64,000 bases of DNA from Dendrophyllia cribrosa (Eukaryota > Cnidaria > Anthozoa > Scleractinia > Dendrophylliidae), in contig JAJLRJ010000001.1 of the NCBI GenBank assembly GCA_024195265.1, positions 3,939,562 to 4,003,561 of the forward strand, read 5' to 3'. Positions 1 to 14,100 of this stretch are shown here, in pieces (within the stretch, counting starts at the first letter, position 1; the number at the start of each line of letters is the position of its first letter). The notes beneath the pieces were generated by a model, which worked only from the letters and a program-made list of their open reading frames with translations, was not told where the DNA came from and made no database searches. The position numbers and the translations under genes are program-made.

Positions 1-1790
1 TCGTTTAGGTTACGCTACGGCGAGGTGCTACTACGGCGACAGGAGCCGAAACTCACTTCCGGTGACGTCATCGCACGTGTTATAGTTCGGCCTTCCCGCC
101 GCAGCTGTGTTGTCTGCTAGGACGAAGTCCAAGTTTTGTGGTACTCTTACTACGTGAGTATAAACTGCCATTTTCGGCCCATTTTAACCCTTATTTAACT
201 GTTTTGAGAAGCCCAGTTCAGATAAAGTACTAAACTAGAAATACGTGTCTCGCAGAACCTCGCGAAACTCGGGGGAGGATGCACTGCAAAATTTTGGCGA
301 TGTGGGAGGGAGAGATGGAATTTCTGATTTGACTGGAGAGGTTGGGTTGCATGCCGGCAATGGCCCCGAAATTTTAAGTTGAGACATTTTCGTTCCCAGT
401 CGCTTACATTTAACTTGTACTTACTGTAGTGCCCTGTCGTCCTAAAATAAAATAAATGGCTGGTCAGTTTTGGGTTTTGAGCTGTGGGTTGCTGTAACTA
501 CTATGGGACTGGGTACCAAAAGATCCTCAGGCCCCTTCCTCCCCCCCACCCCCCCCCAAAAAAAACCTATCTTCATTAATTTTTGTCAGAAGGAAAATTG
601 GCCTGAAAGTGGATGTATACTACTGTTGTGGACATGGGTCCAGGTCAATATGTAGTGGTGTTCTGTTTATTTTGATTGGGTGAGAGTTTGTTTATCAGGA
701 ATACAGCTAACTCCTGCTGTCTCGATGTGGATTTATCGCGTTCGAAGAACGCAATCCTAATTTCGTGTTGGTTGTCCTGTGGTTTACATGCAATAAAATT
801 TGAGATTTTTTGGTAGACGGTCTTCCAAATGGCCGCCCCTATTGTTTTTTAAGGGGCTCATTTCCGCCGGAAATGCCTTCGAACGCGTCTCCATAATCTG
901 TGATTACTGCTAGTATAATAAATATTTCTGTCTTCTTGAGAAACGGTGCAGCTTGCTGTTGAGTGTCCCGGGGGTGTACAATTGTTGCTTTGTGATTTTT
1001 AGCAAAAAATTGAAAAGTTCAGCATCAGCATGGCTGACAGTCGAATGGCTGACAAGAAAGCTTCATAAGTACTAAGTAGCTTATTAATTTCCTGTTTTTA
1101 ATATTGTAAAATTGTATTTCAAGTAAAACATTGGAATACGTTCTGAATGTTTGAGCTATCAGTTCTCTGAACAGCCGTGCTGAAATTGTGCTTATTGAAA
1201 TTGAGTTTACTTGCTTTGTTGTGTTTTAGGATTCAGTGGTTGGAATCACATGCGCTTTGCTTCTGAACGCGCCAACACTCTTAGAGTTATCAGTATTACA
1301 TATCGCATTTTAGCAGTTCCATCGCGAATCCTGCAATCAGACTGACCGAGCTGTTTACTGTCTATTCTGTATTAGATAGCTGGAAGGGAAAAAGCCCGGG
1401 AAAAAGCTGCTGTTTTCGCTGAAAAACGGAACATTTACAGCTTATGAATCGAAATACTGCCAAGCATTCATCTTCGTTGAATCAGTAATCTAGATCGAAC
1501 TCCGGGTAGGAATCGTATGGCAAATCTAAGTTTTGGGAACTGCAAGACGATACAGCAACAAGAAATCATCGTCATTTATTAAATCCATGCCGTACGAACG
1601 AGAGTAGAATGAGGTGTCTGGTGTCCTTGAATGAAGCCATTTTTGCAAAGCCGAGGCTGTACGCCGTACGCGCCGTTGCCGTACCGCCAAATCTTACGTA
1701 ATATTGAGTTTGGCGGGTAGAAAGTCGTTGTCACCCTAGTCCCTCTCGGCCGAAGTAGCCGACGTAGCATCTCGCCGTAGCGTATCTTAT
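1..1790. other. No gene seen; possible transposon bounded by inverted TACGCTACGGCGAG repeats
   Basis: GTTACGCTACGGCGAGGTGC (9-28) and GCTACTACGGCGAC match the inverse of 1,745-1,785. An ETS-CRE-E-box cluster (CTTCCGG, TGACGTCA, CACGTG) at 56-79 looks promoter-like, but no coding exon was found to the right. Confidence 0.35.
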
Positions 1791-1836
1791 TGCTCTAAAT
1801 AAAACTATTTTTTATACGATCTTTCAACAGTTGAAT

Positions 1837-1842
1837 TTTATT
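1837..1842 (-). terminator. GLRX3: Candidate GLRX3 polyadenylation signal
   Basis: AATAAA on the minus strand about 250 nt beyond the GLRX3 stop codon. It is the first clear hexamer downstream of the gene. Confidence 0.5.
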
Positions 1843-2093
1843 GACAAGCTCTTATTTTAGACTAAGTTAATCCCTTGCCTCAATCAAGCAGGCAAGTTAC
1901 CATTAAAACAATTTCAAAACACTTGTCAGAAGGTTTTTTGCACTGTTTTGTTCTGTCTTGTATCAACTTTTTCCCTGGATTTTCAAAAGGTCCAGACTCT
2001 TCAAACATAATGGTGATAATTGTTATTCGTTGTCGCTTTGTTACTTTTACTGTTCTTGCAAGATGTCAATCATGACTTGATTGACTGCTGCTT

Positions 2094-2138
2094 TCAACCA
2101 GTCAGAGCGCTTTCAAGTTCACCTCCTTGATCGAGTTC
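2094..2138 (-). CDS. GLRX3: GLRX3 coding exon 13 (C-terminus and stop)
   Basis: Encodes [14 protein letters not shown] then TGA, matching the family's C-terminal KELKENGEL-type helix. Its length closes the frame of the whole gene at 981 bp. Confidence 0.9.
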   Translation of the reverse strand, partial: ELDQGGELESALTG

Positions 2139-5100
2139 CTACAAATTAAACAATTATTATAGACCCGATTAGACTGTGCATGTGTATACCTGTTTTATCA
2201 TACAGATTGGAATCTGTGCCCCCTCTGCTTTGCTTGAAACCCAGAATTGTAACTTAATTCGAAACACGAAAAAGGGGGTGTTTTCATTTTTTCAAGCGTA
2301 TTCCTCCAAACAAGGCTGGAATTTTAAAAAAAAAGTATTTTTGACGTACAAATTCCCTAAAGAATTTAAAATATGACATTTGAAGACATACATAGGGACC
2401 TGTGCATGCTCCCAATTTTCAGAACTACATTTTTGCATTTCATAATATTATTTAAAAACAAATCGTTGACTATTTAACAAATTTAGTTAATCGTTACCGT
2501 GATGATATCCAAGCCACCAACAAGCTCTCCTTTTACATACACTTGTGGGTAGGTAGGCCAGTTAGAGTAAGTCTTCAGGCCTTGACGAACCTGACGGCAA
2601 AAATGGCAGTTGTGAGTTCAAGAAAGCTTTCAGAAATAAATATAATTACATATAACTATTTTTCGTTATTACATACATTATTTTGCAATGTAAAGGCGCA
2701 AATAGGCAGGGACCCGAAGGAAAAGAAAGGAACTGGGAGAGAAGGGTATGGAAAATTCTCATCACTCCCAAATACTGTACATATTATTGCACAGTAACTG
2801 AATGTTCAGTTTTATAATCTGTTCTTGAAAGGGCCAGCTTTACAGTTACGACAACCAAAGAACTTACCTCTTGGTCTTCCAAAATATCAAAAGACTTGTA
2901 TTCGACACTGAAAAAAAATAAGGAAGCATTTAACACAAACAAGATACTGTGCGAGTTTAGGGTATTCTGAATGATTAAAAGTTAAAATGGCACCACATTG
3001 TGAGTACGTGTGTGGCGTTGAACAGCCAGGAATAGTCTACAATAAACCACTAACTTCTTACTTGGCTAAGATACAAAATCCCGAAAAATGGGCTAAAATG
3101 GTTTCCGGATTTTCTCCAAAAAAGCTCAAAAATTCTTTCAAAAATTTCCAGTAGCCACGCAGCTGTTTAGAACCTCTTACTTCATTGGTATCTTGCAGCG
3201 CTATTGTATTCGGGGCTAGGGTCCGTTGTTGTGTTGTTTGTTCTATTGTTTTCTTAGCCAATCAGAGAAGACCTTGTAAGAGCTGCGTACCGCCCCAAAA
3301 TTTCTAAAATTCTCGAAATTCTGTTTCTGACTCTTTTTTCTGACTGTGAACTCACTTAGATGGCAAACTGGAATCAGCCATGGGTATAGAGTGTTTTCAC
3401 ATGACATCATAAAAATTTAAAAATCTAAAGTATACATCCTACAAAGCTGTTTCTAACAAGGTATGTGGATACCAGTGTTATAATCTTTCACAAAAAGTTT
3501 CAGGTTTTAACGATGTTTCGTTTTCGATTTATAAAGGTTGTAAATGTGTCACGCAATTCGTCACGCTATTTCAGATAAGCCGTGAAAATAAACAAAATTG
3601 AACTAGTTGGAAGTTATTAATGAATTATAGATGCTTAGAAGCCAATTTCATGCCTCTTATAGTGAATACAATATTTTGTGATGAGATTTTCGGTGTTATT
3701 AAGACTTTAAAGTCTTTCCCACTTAGGGACACCAAGATGGCCGCTCCATACATTTCTTACTAAAAATGTCTATACCCATTCGCATATAACTCTTGAATCA
3801 AAAGCTCTTGCGCTTCAAAATTTGGCCCAGATGTGTAGTTTTAAACTCTCTACAATCCCATAAACATTTTAGAATCGAAAACTGCTTCTGAATTTTGATA
3901 TGACGTCAGTGAAAACACTATTTGTTACCAATGGAGATGGATTTCATGGAAAGCATAATTTGAGTGGGAAACCGCTGATTAGTTGCACTGTGGACACTAA
4001 TGTAAGGGGGAGCCTTCAAGGTGGTCATTGGTAACCCAAATAAACACTTTCGCGGCGTTTTTGCTTGCGAAAAATTGTCAAAGTGTCACCTGGAAGTTGA
4101 TATTTCTCTCAAATTCTACCACATTTTACTGGTCTAAATTTCCTGAGATTTTCTAAAATTCTCATCTAAGCCCACTTCTTCCTTCCTTTATAGCCTGCAG
4201 TGAGAGCACATGTTTTTTCTGCTTATTGTTTCCTGTTTTCCCAGGCTAGCATTTGGGTGGTAATGATTATGAAGCATGCATAAGATAAGTTGCAGAGCCT
4301 GTATTCAATATTGCACGCGGCAAGCATGTTAATATGTCCCAATCTACCATTTTTACTTCATTGCAGGGCAGTTAGTTATTTGTTGTTTTACTCACTTGGG
4401 ATATTTTTTCAAGATCTCGCACATCTTTTTGCTGAAACCACACCTAGGAGCCTGTACAAATGATTTAATCGAATTGAAAGGAGGCTGTTTTAATAATGCA
4501 CAGAAGAGGCAAATGTAAGACAAAAAAGTTCTACATGTATGTAAACTAAGAAAATTGAAGAACTGTAGCCAGGGTTAATCATACAGAGTAAATGTAAAAA
4601 CCTTCTCTTGCCTGTTATCAAGACAATACTGCATTATTTTAAACAAACATTCTTAATTTTATGCATTTTTATTTCCTACATCTTTTAATTCATGTGCATT
4701 TTTTATCACTCTCTTTTACCCTTCAAAGACTGCAGATTTTTTAACTTTTTAGCCAGAGAACGTTTTAACATTTACTCAGGAAGTTCTATGTTGATAAAGC
4801 TCACCAAAGGAAAGTCAGGCATTTTTATTTTGAGATATCACTGTTAATGACTTATTACTGTTTGCATAAATTATACATAAACCATGCATAATTTTCACAT
4901 AAATTATACATAAATCATGCATAAATTTTGCATACATTATACATAAAACATGCATATATTATGCATACATTATACATAAATAATACATATATTATGCATA
5001 AATTGTGAAAACGCAGTAATGAGCAGAATAGCCAAAGTACAAAATGAATAAATAAGTACAATGTGTTAACTTTTACCTCTGCACTTCCTTTCATAAAAAC

Positions 5101-8100
5101 CATCACTGGGGCAGATGAGATCAGGGTCTGTAACCTAAACAGACACAATATGTGTCACACTCTAACATATTTTTCAATAATGCAAACAGTTTAACCAAGA
5201 ATACAATTTTCTAATCAAGGCTCCTATGAGCCAATTTGTGAATACAAAACATTTGGACCCAGTTCCCCTCCCCTCTCCTACAAGGTTTGCTTCACTGACC
5301 CTCCCCTCCCCTCTCCTACATGTTTTGCTTCACTGACCCTCCAGGTGTCGTCCATACTGTACAAACTACTGCACTAAGTATCATGAAAAGACTGTACAGG
5401 GATTCTGACAGGGTGCATGAAAAAAACTAAAATTATGCAGGAGTTTTGGGGCAAATTGTGCGGGAAATAACTTCGATTGTGCGGGAAATTGTGCGGGATT
5501 GCGCAATCCTGTGACCAACCAAATATTCAATCATCAGTGTTCTAGCCTGAGGCCAGAAAAATATGACAGGGAGGAAATTCTGCATAAATGAAAAATACAA
5601 ATAGATGTTTTACTTTGGGGATCAAAATGTACCCAGCAATCGCCAATTTGTGGCTGTTTTTCTTCACCAAAGTTTATTTGCCTCGACAAAATCACATTGC
5701 ATGACACGATGAACTCGATCGGGTAAAAACCAAAATACCGCCTCAAAATAAAATGTTTCCGATCTGAGCGAGTTCCTTTATGAAAAATCCGTACATTTTA
5801 TGTTAAGTGTGAATAATTTCCATTAAAGGTTCACACAATTTTTTCAAATTTTGCCGCAAAAACACAACCTCGAGATGTATGCAAATTGCGTGCTAAATGT
5901 AATAGGCCATTTCCGAGTTGCCTTTAGCCTCTCTATCAAAGCGAGGCTAGGTGCGAAACCTTTCATATGAAAATGCGTTTTCATTCACATGCAAATAAGT
6001 TGTTTTTGCATGTGAATGAAAACTCATTTTAAATGAAAGGTTTCGCACCTAGCCTCGCTTTGATAAAGAGGCTAAAGGCAACTCGGAAATGGCCTATTTG
6101 ATAGCGTGTTTGTTTTGCATTTTCCTGAATGAAAACGTCTTTCACTTGATTGAAAAAATCAAATCCAGTATTCTGATCAGAACTTAATAATTTTCTCCAA
6201 TCAATCCGAAGTTCCAGCGCTTTAATAGTTTGTTTGTCAATTCGCAAACTTGATCAGTTCTTTGCGAAAATAATTCAGACAGAGTGACATTTCATTTCGG
6301 CTTGACGGTACATTTCTTCGGTGTTTCTTCTTCGGTCCCCGACATATTAAACTGAAAGAGGAAGCGAAAGCGCTTGAAAAAATATCAACAGGCTGCTAAG
6401 AAAAACGACATAATGTCTGGAAAACGACAACTAAAAAGCTACGCGAAAAATTCGGTAGGAAGTCGGATAGAAACTGAGACTAGTTCCCAGGACGGTGAAG
6501 AGAATGCCTTGTTGTTTTTATGTCGATCCGCTCGAGCTGTTCGAGGATAGCGAGGGATTTCTCGATTAATTGGGAGGAAAATGGGCTGAAAATAGCCTAA
6601 AACGTTTCTCGAAATCTTGGTAATCAATAGAAATACCTGATTTGATTAAAATTTTAAGCAAATATTTCAATATTGTGCGGGATTGTGCGGATTTTTAGGA
6701 ATTGTGCGGGTTTGACCGAATTGTGCGGTCCCACACCCGCGCACCCTGTCAGAATCCCTGACTGTAATTTAAATTCTTTTATAACCTTTTGTTAAGATTA
6801 GTATCTGTTGGTAATGTTGAAGCTAGCTCCCCACTTGCTGCCAATTCCTAAAAGAACAATAACTTTTGTTTTGTAACACTGTCAACTACAGACAACATGA
6901 TTAAGAAATAACAATAGTAATAGAACATTGGGGTATCTGTTTTCATCCTGCCTATACATGTAGCTAAATGTTTCACATACATGTAAGATTACTTGGATTT
7001 TTAATTGCTTTCTGTTACATAATTATTTGTGGTCATATTAGAAAGTGGTTGCTTGCAGAATACTGATGTATAATTCATTGAAGTGCAAGAGGCAATATAA
7101 TGTCACAGAGATTTTGCTTTTTTGGTGAAAACTGTACTAAATATTTGTTTAGTAAGTAACTTTGCGCTTACACAAAATGCTCTTAGAGCAACAAGTGGAA
7201 AATATCATTAATCAAGAGATTCCTGAGAGAAGAAGACTTTGTAATTGGATAAGTTCAGGCTATTCACAGCAAGACACTTATTAGTGCACTAGTCTAGTAG
7301 GTCATTCTTAAAAAAACTGGAGCTCATTATAAAGTGAATGTGCTTCTAAGGTGACACTGTCCCTTGGACAACCTGCCTCCTTTGTCTTAGTGATTTACGC
7401 TGGAAAATAGTCGCATCCTCTGGTTAAGCTCCAGCACCTACTTAAATCAGAGGGCTCTTAAAAGCCATCTAGTTATGAATACGAAACAATGTAAGGTTTA
7501 GTCCACAAATCAGTTTTAAGTTTTAATACTGAGTTTGAAGTCAAAGAATTGAAGAGTAAAACAGATTTTATAACGACTACATGTAAAACATCTAAGCGTG
7601 ACATAATATGTGCAACTGTCTACACAACTGAATGAAGTAATACGCGAAGGAATTAAAATACAGCAATTATCTTTTAACACCTAATACACTGAGGAATTAC
7701 AATATTGGAACAAGTGAATCTGTTCCCATATACTATATCTTGCTCAACGCTTCGCGTATTCACAAGATAAAAATTATTGAGACTGCTGGTAACAGCGCAA
7801 CAGTTATAGCCTAATAACCTAATGATAATATAAGCTTACCTTCACAATGTCCAGACCTCCCATTAATTCACCATTAACATACAGCTGTGGATATGTCGGC
7901 CAGTTGGAGTAAACCTTTAAACCTGAAGAACAAAACAGTTTTGTTTGACTCTAACAAACATTTTGAAGAACAAGGGAGGTATAGAAAAAACACGATACTC
8001 AATCATGAGCCAAAACTAGCCTAGTACATAAATAATATCAAACTCAAAATGAAGATCTTTGTTACACTTTAATTCTTTCATGACCTTAAGCCAGAAACAA

Positions 8101-11100
8101 AGTAAAGCACAACTTATAACACTGTGTTACAAATATGATTTACAGTCAATAGACTACTAAAGTGTGATGATGCCAATACTTAAATTTGTGAAATTTGTAA
8201 CTCATGATAGTTAGTGTAGGTCCTTTCATTAAAACTCTAGGGAGCGACCTTAAGGAAACAATGATAAACTAAATCATACAAACCTTGTCTGACTTCATTA
8301 TCAGAAAGAATGTCAAAGTGACTGTATTTTGCTCCATGCGCATTTAACAGTTCTACCATCTGTCTGCTAAACCCTATGACATGAAAAAAGACTGAGTGTC
8401 AAAGGACTGTCATTGATGTTTATAAAATTTGGTTTCATTAACTTTTATGATCCTCAGTTTCAAAATCATCTTACATCATTGTTGTAGTTGAAGCTATTGA
8501 GCCAGGGGCGTAGTCAGGGGAGGGTTCTAGGGGTTCCGGAACCCCCCTTTTGGGTTCTAACCATAGCATGTTTTCAAGAGGAAAACATGATCAGAACCCT
8601 TCTTTCCACCAGATCAGAATAAGTTTAAAAGGCATTGCATATTATATTGAGAGTTTATCATAAAAGGATGCATTATACAGGCCTCCTGTGTATACGAGCC
8701 TGCAATGTGGGATTTAGCACCTTTGTCTAGTTTCTCGAGAGGGAAACCCTGTGCGAGCTGCTTTGCAGTACTATGCAGATCACCTTCCATCAGTCCAGGT
8801 TGCTGATGTGGAAATTGTTCGTTGGCGGTGCAAACGGCTAAGTACGTCAGCGGATCAAAAACTACCCAGCAGTGCAGTTCAGGCCTTGGCAGAATGTGAC
8901 CATGAATTCTATCTAAATGAACACAGGTTGCCGCAAATTTTATGCACGTTGCCAACTACATCAGCAGATTGTGAACAATCATTCAGCACATTGTGCTGGC
9001 TAAAGACATACTTGAGGGCGAGTATGACCAGCGAGTGAGAGTCTCTAGTGAATATACATTACAGTAGGCAGATTGACATTAGTGCAACAATTGACATCTT
9101 TGCATGGAAGCATGTGCAGCACCTTCTTTTTTCTGATATCCTAGCTGAGTGAACAGCAAATCTGTCAGAAAGCCACCATATTTTGTGTCAAACTGCCTTC
9201 AAAATGCACGAGATGCAGTCTCAGACGACCAAATGTTTCAAAATCTCCCAGGATCCCTATAAAAGCTTGTGCCTAAGGCACTTGTAAAATAGCGCTCTTA
9301 GGAGCTTTGGACACCCCCCCCCCCCCCCCCCCCCCCACTCTTCCAAATACTGGCTATACCCTTGTGGGCCAGGAGGAAATTGGATTGTAACTTTAAAAAA
9401 TTGACAGGTTTATGCCTGTGTCTTGGAAAACTCACTAAAACTCAGATTATGGTTGATTTTCTTGTCGAAAATTCAATATCTTCCTGTTAGTGTTCTATAA
9501 GCATTTTTGGTATGACAAAGGTATTAAGTTCTAATTTGGGGCAGCTTTGACCCCAGAACATAAAAATAGGTCCGCAATGCGTACATGAGTGAGCATACCA
9601 TGAAAATTTGCACAGAAATATCTAGAGACGGAATTTGTGATGTCGAAAATGTTACTGTCAAAGATATTAAGCTAAATGAGAAATACACCATAGGCTGTCT
9701 GCCTCTGATTTTTCATAAAAACTATTTAACGATATAATGTGGTACTGTCACAGGTATGGAAGCACAACTTAAAAAATGGTTCATTGACTGTATAACTGGT
9801 GCAAGTGTTCCAAGTCCAAGAGATGTGATAAAAACACATGTCCACCAAGCACCATTGTGGCTTGCAACTTAATGTCTCAAGAGCTTCTGTATTGGAAAAG
9901 TATCTTGGTTTGTCGAGGATGATTTTTTGTTTTGTTGGACTGGAAGATCGTTCGTTAATTTGGTATCGTTTTTGTCACACTATGTAATGTCACTACAAGG
10001 ACCGAGTTATCATCATTGTCATCATCAAAGTTATCATATTAGCAAATTTCTGAAAAAAATGTAAATCATATACAGCAGTCCCTCTGTTAAGCTGAAACCC
10101 TCAGGACCTTGAGAACCATTTCCAGTAAAGGACTGGTGAATACATATTTTGGGTTTTTGAGAAATGACCACTTAATAGAGGAAGTACTGTAACTGTGAAC
10201 ATGAACAAAATTCTAGATCTACCGCACATGGATTTACACAAGGATGGGTGCCTATTTGAAATAAGGGGTTTATTTGAAACAGTGTCTGACAAACAAACGT
10301 GGTCGGGTTTCACATGTAAGGAGTGGTAAAACCCCATACTGACAGTAAAGATTGACACCATTTTACTCAAGGCAGGCAATGTTCTCTTTTAATCAAAATA
10401 TATAAATTTAAAGATCAATTTAATAAAACTTTTACGCTTGTAGCTATTGTTTTAGAGGTCTGAAACAATAACTACACTTGTAAATTACAGCTGTAAAAGT
10501 TTTATGAAATTGAGCCCTGGTTGGTGCTTATAGCATGTAGCTGTTTGCATACAGTATCAGCATTGCCAACAATAACAGTAAAACATTAACATTTATTCTC
10601 AAGTTTTTTTGGAATGTAGGTAGCTGTAACAAGTATAGTTAACTTACATTTTAAACTTAGTAAGATCAACGTTTTCAAACAATAACTTTTCAACGTTTTA
10701 GTGTAACTGCACTTAACCCAGATTTGTGTCTCTAAAGACATTATTTGTTCTCCGAAGAGAATTCATCGTTTCCCGAAGGAAATATTTTGCTCCCAGAAGG
10801 GAATTATGTGACCCTGAGACAGGGTTATGGATTGCCAGATGTTGTACATGGAGCAATTCGCAATGCTGGACTGCACAAGTCACTCGGCGGCCATCACAGC
10901 TGTCTTTAAAACTACATCTCGGTGATTTAGGGAATCTTTTGTTGGCGAAGATTTTGTCTACACCTTCAAAACATCTGAAAAACTCTTTACGTGAAAACAA
11001 TAGACACATTGCTTGAATGCTGTGCCTGATTACTGGTGCAATATAACACGAAAAATCGTAAATTTCGAGTCCCTTACCTCTCTTTCTCCAATGGCGAAAA

Positions 11101-14100
11101 AACGTGGTTGCTTCCACGTTCCGTGTTTTTGATATCGAAAATACGTCGTTCGTTATCCGGGATGATCCGGGATCAGTTCGCAGCACGTCGTGTTCATCCT
11201 CGCTCATATTCACGTGTTCATGCTCTCATCGTTCGTACGGAAATAAACAATATCTGTTCGAGACCAGGCGCCGTGATACCGAAGACTACCACGGACTTAC
11301 GGACACTTCCCATGACATAGAGTGAGATTACACTTCATGTAAGCTCACTCAAAAATACCCCTAAAAAATAAGCTAGCCAATGACCCAAGAAATATTTCAC
11401 TTTTGTTAATTTTGTCAACAAACAATAAATAATGAATTTAGTTGAAGACACTTTTCCTTTACTTTAAAAAAAAACATAAAACACAAACCACAGCGAGGTT
11501 CCTGAGGGGATCCTTTCAAGAACAGAACACAAGGAGCACCATTTATGATGTTTTTTAATCTTGTATTTAAATCCTGAGGAAATGAAGAAAAATACCATTA
11601 CATACAAAATTCAATCATCACAAGACATTGTCTGTTATGATATCCTGGCAAACAATTTTAATTAACAATAACATTTATTACCTATTGAAATTATTTTCCC
11701 TATACAGACTATTATAGTGCAAATTAATGAAACACACTCCAATTTTTGTCAGTAATACATATACAATGTATTTCTACCAAATAAAACATTTACTGTACAA
11801 CATTAATAATTATTTTATTATAACCAAACATAAGTTTTAGTACCAAGAGATTCAGGGGCAGATCCAGGAAAAAATGTGACCATTTGTTTTTTTACTGTGC
11901 GAATCCAAAAACCGTGAACACTTTGATTTGATTTTGACATTTCCCATTGTGCAGCAACCAATCAGAAGCGACTCGAAACCACAAGAAACCCAAACAAACG
12001 GTTAGTGAACCGAACAAACTGTAATCAGTACTCACTGTTTAGCATAGTAGCTGATAGATGGTCTCAATATTTGAAGCAGCAAACTTCTGTCCTCTATTGC
12101 AGTTATACCGTTGTAAAATTTAATTTTTTTGTTTTTTCTGCTTTCGCGGTTGATTGGTTTGCGCGCGATCTTCTTCTCAACGGTCATGTCACGCCGTACA
12201 AAGCTTTCCCCCGTGACATTTCGTTGAAAAAAAAATCGACCAAACGGCCAAGGTTCGATTCGGAAGTTAAGAAATTTAAAGTCTATAGAAGCAAAAGAAA
12301 ATAAAAACAGCGGGTCAGGTTTTCAAACTTTATAAGATTATTACAGGTGGCGATTACTTTTCGATCCACAGAATTCCTCATCTGGTGACCTGTGATTATC
12401 AGATATCATCGAAAGTTCTCCGCCGCCTTCAAATTTTGCAAGGCCGTATTGCAATTAATTAGTCACACGGCAAAGTAGCTAGCTGCTGATTAGCAAGAGA
12501 TCAAAGCAAAAGAAATGTTGTGTTGCAGCTGTAAAACTTACCGTGCTGGGAATAAAAGTTGACAAGTTTACGGCAAGTTAGTGTTACTGTAGTTACATAT
12601 TTTCATGCCGTAAGTTAAAACTTTCATTCGCCGAAACAGCCGATTTTGTCCTCACTCAGTAGCTTTTTCAAAAATTCACTTTTTCCAGGGAAACTAACCC
12701 TCAGGACTGTCATGTGTTATTGTCCGGCTTTATCGCTAAATGTTTCTGCGATACTGCCGCGACGGACAAGTGTTGTGTACAACACTGACAAACCGATGAA
12801 CGCAACAACTGAGCATGAGGCAAACGTATAGCTAAACGTCTGTCTGGTTTTTAGCCGTTACAGTAAAATCGCTCAGATTTCTACTTCATTTACAAAGAAA
12901 GACGAAAGGTAAATTAGCAATAAAAAAACTACAGCGAGGCGGCGACGATTCTTTTTCAAGGAAACAGAGACGCGTGGTTTCGTGACTAACCGTTTGTTTG
13001 GGTTTCTTGCGGTTTCGAGTCGCTTCTGATTGGTTGCTGCACAATGGGAAATGTCAAAATCAAATCAAAGTGTTCATGGTTTTTGAATTCGCACAGTAAT
13101 TGAGTCCTGGAAACGTCATTTCCTGCATTTTGGAGTTAGTCATTCTGAGAGGATATTGTTTAGTTATTTGCCGTGGATAAATTAAAAGTCTTGCAAAACC
13201 TGTAATAATGTCATCGACATAAATGGCCATACTGCAATGAATGTAATGGATGTACTGGGTCGTGTGCAAGTTTGTTCACCAAGTTTATATAATATAAGAA
13301 GTTTGACTGAAGGTTATTATAAACTTAACAAATAGATTCCGTTCGGCTGTGTGTCTGTTCAGTTGTAGATCACAGATGACGTCAAAATGTGGTAAGAACA
13401 AAAAAGTGGCACACAAGCCGCAGGTGAGTGTGTCACTGATGTTCTTACCACATTTTGACGTCTTCTGTGATCTATTATAACTGAACAGACACACGGCCGA
13501 ACGGAATCTATTTGTTTTATACAATGAACAGAAAATAAAAATAGCAAAATTACGAACTTCCCTCGTAGGGCTCGACTGTTCGAAGATTTGTTCCAGTTTA
13601 GGTATTTTTCAAGTCGCCAAGAACACTTTTCGTCTTGGTTTCTTCTTTTTCTTGCTCGTAAACAGATCCTGTTAATCATTTTTCGAGGCTTTCACTTGCT
13701 CAATCCAGAATAATTTCGCAAACATTTTCAAAACTGTGCGCCATGTTGGACAAAACAAGGCAAACAATTTTTCTATGACGTCAGCCGTGCGTCTGTACTC
13801 TGATAGATCATAGGCAATGACCAATTACAGAGCGCGTAGTATTCAGTTTATTGTATAAAGCAAGATGCATGTATTTCTGCATTAAATTTTGTACCAAAAA
13901 CTTTTAATAGCTGTTACAAAACTTGTAGTGATGGTTGCACTGTTTTATGAACTTGGAAGTTTATTTTTACTGTCTGAAAAAACAAAATCTAAAAATCTGA
14001 CAGGTTTCCATAAATTGGTGGAAGCCGATCTGGATCCATGCCTGATACAGTTGAACATGGAATTAAGCGGCACCATATTAAGCAGTCACCCTCTATTAAG

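Noticed and set aside
8614..8955. Minus-strand ORF of 113 codons
   Set aside because: Antisense shadow of the hAT remnant.
10713..11077. Continuation of the minus-strand open frame past the GTAAGG donor (about 120 codons)
   Set aside because: It passes a strong donor, matches no family, and the opposite strand is equally open. I kept only the upstream exon as a weak candidate.
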